64,000 nucleotides of DNA from Flavivirga jejuensis (GTDB taxonomy: Bacteria; Bacteroidota; Bacteroidia; Flavobacteriales; Flavobacteriaceae): the NCBI RefSeq assembly GCF_030540765.1, contig NZ_JAUOEL010000003.1, positions 558,001 to 622,000 of the forward strand. The letters are read 5' to 3'. A model generated the notes under the pieces. The model saw only the letters and a list, made by a program, of their open reading frames with translations, was not told the origin of the DNA and did not search any database. A program made the position numbers and the translations under genes. Below, in pieces: positions 60,309 through 64,000 of the stretch; the first letter of the stretch is position 1; each line of letters opens with the position of its first letter.

Positions 60309-63059
60309 ATGAAAAAATTTATAGTTTTATTAGCAGTATTTACTGCTAGTTTTTTGCAAGCTCAAAGTACAGGTTCTGTAGTTGGAAAACTAATAGACAA
60401 AGAGTATAACAATGAACCTTTAGCTTTTGCTAATGTGCTAATAAAAGGTTCTACTAAAGGAACAACTTCAGATTTTGATGGGTATTATCGTTTGGAAGGT
60501 TTAACCCCTGGATCGTATACATTAATATTTAGTTTTGTTGGGTATGAAACTCAAGAAACAAGCGTACAAATAGTTGCAGGCAAAGCAACTGAGCTTAATG
60601 TACCTATGGCAGCCAGTGCTGCTTCTTTAGATGAAATTGTAATTACTACAACAACTAAACGGGAAAGTGAAACGGCCTTATTATTAGAGCAGAAAAAAGC
60701 TGTAGTAATCAAGGAAAGTATTGGAGCAGATAGATTAGGTAAAATTGGAGTTTCAAACGCTGCAACGGCAACAACTAAAATTTCTGGAGTTACTAAAAGT
60801 GAGGGAACTGGAGAAATATACATAAGAGGTTTAGGAGACAGGTATTTATCAACTACAATGAATGGTCTGCCTATCCCTTCTGATGATGTTGATAATAAAA
60901 ATATTAATCTGAATTTATTTTCAACTAACATGATTGAAAATGTTGGAATTAGTAAAACGTATGCTACTTCTGGTTATGCCGACCAATCTTCTGGAAATGT
61001 AGATATTTCTTCAAAAGAATATTCTAAAAAGGAATTCTCAGTTAGCTTAGGTTCAGGCTATAACACTAATGTTTTAGGATTAGATGGTGATTTTAAAAGA
61101 AGTATAGCTTCTGAAGATGTTACACTTGGTTTTCATAAAAAGCAATATGCCACAGTTGACTTGATTACAAGACAGGGTTGGGAGCCAGTAGAGCAAAAAA
61201 GTACTGGGAATTATAGTCTGTCTTTATCGGGGGGGTATAAATTTGATATTTTCGGAAAAGAGTTAAGCGTTTTTGCTTCTGGATCTCATTCAAAGTCTTA
61301 TGTATATCAAGAAGGTGTGTTTAGAAGCTTTAGATCAAATGTATTAGATAATAAGTTTACTGATGTCGAATCATTTACAACTAATACAAATTCTACTGGA
61401 TATATAAATCTGGGGCTTAAATTGAGTAACAACCACAGAATAAAAATAAGCAGTTTATCGGTTAACAGAAGCGAGGATAACGTTTATGAGCAAGGTAGAA
61501 ATGGTTTAGGTTACGTATTCGATCAAGACCCTCAAGAAGAAGGGGCTTTTGTAAGAGACCAAAATTTTAAACAAACTAAGTTACTCGTTAACCAAATAAT
61601 TGGGGATCACGAAATAAGTGAAAACAATACTTTAAAATGGGCAGCTGGTTATAATTTTGTGTTAGCTGAAGAACCTAACAGAGTAAGAAACGAAGCAAAT
61701 ATTTTAGATATAACAACATCTACCCTAACTCAATATGCCCATGTTGGTGATTTTCAACAAAGAAAATCTAACCAGAAAATTGAAGATATTGAATACAATA
61801 CATTTTTAAGAGACGAAATAAGTTTTGGAAAATTAGATGAGGACGATAAGAAGCCATTCAAACTAACTGCAGGGGCTAATTTCCGTAAAAAGGAAAGAGT
61901 ATTTAGCTCGTTATTTATTGGTGTGAGAGCTAGGGGGTTTCAAGTGCCGTCTGTTGATGATTTTTCACTTACTTTTACCGAAGCTAATTTTGAGAATGGA
62001 CTGGTTTTAAGAGAACCAGATTCAGATAGATATGATGCAGATTTAGCAATCATGGCTGGTTTTGTAAACTTAGATTTTGGATTAAATAAAAGATTCTCTG
62101 GGAATCTAGGGATAAGATATGAAAGAGATGAAATAAATGTATTATGGGATGTGGCTAACTATGTTGGTCGTGTTGGTTCTATAGAAAAAGAATATAATGA
62201 TATATACCCAAGTGTTAATTTAAAATATGAGTTAAACGAGAAAAACTTTTTACGTTTTGCTTCAAGCTTTACCCAAACCCTACCTGAGTTTAAAGAATTA
62301 TCTCCTTTTGAATACGTTTCTCCAACGGGGCGTGTTACAAGAGGTGATCCTGATCTGGAAAAATCGGATGTTTTTAATGTCGATTTAAAATGGGAACTTT
62401 TTCCTAAACAAGGAGAGTTAATTTCAGCTACGACATTTTACAAACAAATAAAAAATCCAATTAATTTAGCCTTAACCAGAGGGTCTGCTGGAATTTTTCA
62501 GTTTTCAAATACTGGTGATAAAGCCAATGTATTTGGTATTGAATTAGAAACACGACTGAATTTAATTGAAAATGAAGAAGAAGATCCAATCCTTAATTTT
62601 AACACTAATATAACAAAGATGTGGTTTAATCAGGATTTACTGGAAGAATTCCAATATAAAGATGTTACAGAATCAGATTTACAAGGCGCTTCAGATTTAA
62701 TTTTAAATGGGTCATTAAGTTACAATAATCAAAAAGAAAAGGAATTCATTGCTACATTAACGGGCAATTATTCATCAGACAAAATATTTGCCTTAGGATC
62801 TCCAGAAGATTTTGTAAATAGTGATACATTTTATAATGATGAAATTATAGAAAAAGGTTTTTTTACTATGGATTTAGTAATTAGCAAAAAAATTACAGAT
62901 AAGCTAACAGCAAAATTTATTGGAAGAAATCTTCTCAATCCAGATATAGAACAAACACAGTTAGTTAGAAACATTAATACAAGTGTTGAGACTAATGAAA
63001 CTGTAAGTTCATACAAAAAGGGAAGCTTGTTAAGCTTAAATTTAAAATATACATTTTAG
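60309..63059 (+). CDS. TonB-dependent receptor with regulatory domain
   Basis: The start at 60309 (MKKFIVLLAVFTASFLQAQ) gives a clean signal; the frame is open to a GTG at 60270 that lies in the promoter. The 916-residue receptor has the CarboxypepD_reg-like domain (about 22-100), a plug (IYIRGLGDRYLSTTMNGLPIP; GYADQSSGNVDISSKEY) and a barrel ending LNLKYTF. It is followed by a lipoprotein and probably imports one nutrient class with it. The Pho-box-like repeats upstream suggest phosphate or another two-component signal; that is inference. Confidence 0.93.
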   Translation: MKKFIVLLAVFTASFLQAQSTGSVVGKLIDKEYNNEPLAFANVLIKGSTKGTTSDFDGYYRLEGLTPGSYTLIFSFVGYETQETSVQIVAGKATELNVPMAASAASLDEIVITTTTKRESETALLLEQKKAVVIKESIGADRLGKIGVSNAATATTKISGVTKSEGTGEIYIRGLGDRYLSTTMNGLPIPSDDVDNKNINLNLFSTNMIENVGISKTYATSGYADQSSGNVDISSKEYSKKEFSVSLGSGYNTNVLGLDGDFKRSIASEDVTLGFHKKQYATVDLITRQGWEPVEQKSTGNYSLSLSGGYKFDIFGKELSVFASGSHSKSYVYQEGVFRSFRSNVLDNKFTDVESFTTNTNSTGYINLGLKLSNNHRIKISSLSVNRSEDNVYEQGRNGLGYVFDQDPQEEGAFVRDQNFKQTKLLVNQIIGDHEISENNTLKWAAGYNFVLAEEPNRVRNEANILDITTSTLTQYAHVGDFQQRKSNQKIEDIEYNTFLRDEISFGKLDEDDKKPFKLTAGANFRKKERVFSSLFIGVRARGFQVPSVDDFSLTFTEANFENGLVLREPDSDRYDADLAIMAGFVNLDFGLNKRFSGNLGIRYERDEINVLWDVANYVGRVGSIEKEYNDIYPSVNLKYELNEKNFLRFASSFTQTLPEFKELSPFEYVSPTGRVTRGDPDLEKSDVFNVDLKWELFPKQGELISATTFYKQIKNPINLALTRGSAGIFQFSNTGDKANVFGIELETRLNLIENEEEDPILNFNTNITKMWFNQDLLEEFQYKDVTESDLQGASDLILNGSLSYNNQKEKEFIATLTGNYSSDKIFALGSPEDFVNSDTFYNDEIIEKGFFTMDLVISKKITDKLTAKFIGRNLLNPDIEQTQLVRNINTSVETNETVSSYKKGSLLSLNLKYTF

Positions 63060-63088
63060 CCTAAGTTAAAATCTGACATAATAAAATA

Positions 63089-63113
63089 CCTCAAGTTTAA
63101 CTTGGGGTTTTTA
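63089..63113 (+). terminator. Terminator after the TonB receptor
   Basis: CCTCAAG / CTTGGGG (one G-T pair) with a 5-nt loop is followed by a T-run. Confidence 0.65.
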
Positions 63114-63186
63114 TTTAAATGACAAACTCGAATATCATTACAAAAAGCGTACATAATCCTAAGCATAAATTTGTATGCTTTCCCCA

Positions 63187-63256
63187 TTAACACTAAGGTA
63201 ACAAAACAGATATTTTTAATAAGAAAACGTAACCTATGCTTAATATTCTAATAAAC
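63187..63256 (+). promoter_or_regulatory. Phased TAACA repeats (Pho-box-like), site 3
   Basis: TTAACA (63187) and GTAACA (63198) are 11 bp apart. GTAACC (63229), TTAATA (63240) and ATAAAC (63251) are again on an 11-bp period, two bases out of phase with the first pair. TTTG at 63281 lies 25 nt after the last, as at sites 1 and 2. Confidence 0.5.
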
Positions 63257-63310
63257 ATGAAGAGACACTAATCAATTTTCTTTGCATAATAATAAAACTA
63301 ATAAAAAAAA

Positions 63311-64000
63311 ATGAAAAATTTATCTTTAAAACTATTTGCTGTAGTATTATTAGCCTTTGCTACTATTAACTTAACTGGCTGTAGCTCTGACGACCCAGAT
63401 CCTATAGAAAAATCTGAAGAAGAAGTTATAGAAAATTTAGATTCTGGAATAATGAATGGTACTTTAGAAGAAGACTATACTCTTAATGCTTCAACTGTAT
63501 ATAATTTAACTGGACAATTTATTGTAACTGATGGAGTTACTTTAAATATTCCTGCAGGAACAAAAATTCTCGCTGATGATGGTGGTACTGAGGTATATAT
63601 AGCTGTTTTGCAAGGAGGTAAAATTAACATTAATGGGAATGCTACTAATCCAGTAGTAATGTCTTCTGCTAATGGAAACTCTGGAGATTGGGGTGGTTTA
63701 ACACTTTGTGGTAAAGCAACTACTACAGCAGGTGCAAATGCTGAAGCTGAAGTTGGTGGATTTATTTATGGCGGATCTGAAGATTCTGATAGTTCTGGAA
63801 TTATAAGGTACTTGCAGATTGTTGGCACAGGAGCTCAAATTAACACAGATTCTCAATATAATGGTGTTTCTTTTTATGCTGTAGGTTCTGGTACGTTGGT
63901 GGATAATTTAGCTGTTATAAATGGTGCTGATGATGGAGTAGAGTTTTTTGGAGGAACTGTTGAAGTTTCAAACCTATACTTGGTTAACAATGATGACGAT
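63311..64000 (+). CDS. Lipoprotein with parallel beta-helix-like repeats (partial)
   Basis: The gene runs off the window end; 230 codons are seen. It has a lipoprotein signal (LLAFATINLTGCSSDDPDP) and an Asp/Glu-rich tether. A region of repeated short strands and Gly turns follows (VTLNIPAGTKILADDGG, GGKININGNATNPVVMSS, GTLVDNLAVINGADDGVEFFGGT), typical of right-handed beta-helix surface proteins. It is under its own phased repeats and terminator-separated from the receptor, so it is co-regulated rather than co-transcribed. Function is unknown; a partner of the receptor is likely. Confidence 0.8.
   Translation, partial: MKNLSLKLFAVVLLAFATINLTGCSSDDPDPIEKSEEEVIENLDSGIMNGTLEEDYTLNASTVYNLTGQFIVTDGVTLNIPAGTKILADDGGTEVYIAVLQGGKININGNATNPVVMSSANGNSGDWGGLTLCGKATTTAGANAEAEVGGFIYGGSEDSDSSGIIRYLQIVGTGAQINTDSQYNGVSFYAVGSGTLVDNLAVINGADDGVEFFGGTVEVSNLYLVNNDDD

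Noticed and set aside
60551-60931. 126-codon frame antisense to the TonB receptor
   Set aside because: It is fully inside the receptor plug region, and composition follows the sense codons.

Overview
The window is a chromosomal segment of an AT-rich marine-type Bacteroidota, almost certainly family Flavobacteriaceae. The evidence is a SusC/SusD pair, several carboxypeptidase-regulatory-domain TonB receptors, a T9SS C-terminal sorting domain, a PorT-like T9SS protein, Bacteroidota -7 promoter boxes (TAnnTTTG), lipoproteins of the LxxSC type and a clade II Sec-type nitrous-oxide reductase. Genus cannot be fixed from the sequence alone. There is no rRNA, phage, CRISPR array or intact insertion sequence. 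One tRNA (Ser-GGA) is present.

Layout. 1-7.6 kb: the end of rpoN and a PAP2-like membrane protein face a minus-strand block of porT, two exbD genes, a small membrane protein and exbB. Then come tRNA-Ser, asparaginase and TatD, and an ECF sigma factor with a membrane TPR partner. 7.7-15.8 kb: an accessory block on the plus strand. It holds two secreted proteins with the same unusual leader, a PKD/beta-barrel protein, a membrane-anchored CHAT (caspase-like) protein, a retropepsin-like protease and a NarL-type response regulator. After these lie two tandem units that look like small RNA genes, and a 33-residue membrane peptide. Three promoters in this block share GGGTAAC-N18-ATATAA, the best candidate site for the adjacent ECF sigma factor. 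I regard this block as the most likely undescribed system.

15.9-19.9 kb: odhB and sucA of the TCA cycle. 20-31.6 kb: a nitrous-oxide and nitric-oxide island (Rrf2, cytochrome c, fasciclin, nosZ, membrane protein, nosL, nosD, nosF, nosY, heme-copper-like membrane protein, RIC di-iron repair protein, second Rrf2). A 248-bp MITE-like element sits at its left edge. 31.7-40.2 kb: prenyl synthase, then TetR and a TolC/adaptor/RND efflux operon interrupted by a truncated four-helix-bundle gene. 40.3-47.7 kb: SusD, SusC and a second TonB receptor. 48-59.1 kb: aspS, a ClC transporter whose gating Glu is Gln, tadA, dxs, a large T9SS cargo protein and a dGTPase. 59.2-64 kb: a stand-alone secreted regulatory domain, a TonB receptor with the same N-terminus, and a lipoprotein cut by the window end. 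All three are preceded by 11-bp-phased TAACA repeats resembling Pho boxes.

Intergenic DNA carries several repeat families: inverted CCTGCGAAGGCAGG repeats, a dispersed repeat with copies near 1.6 and 59.8 kb, and a 151-bp tandem duplication near 51.8 kb.
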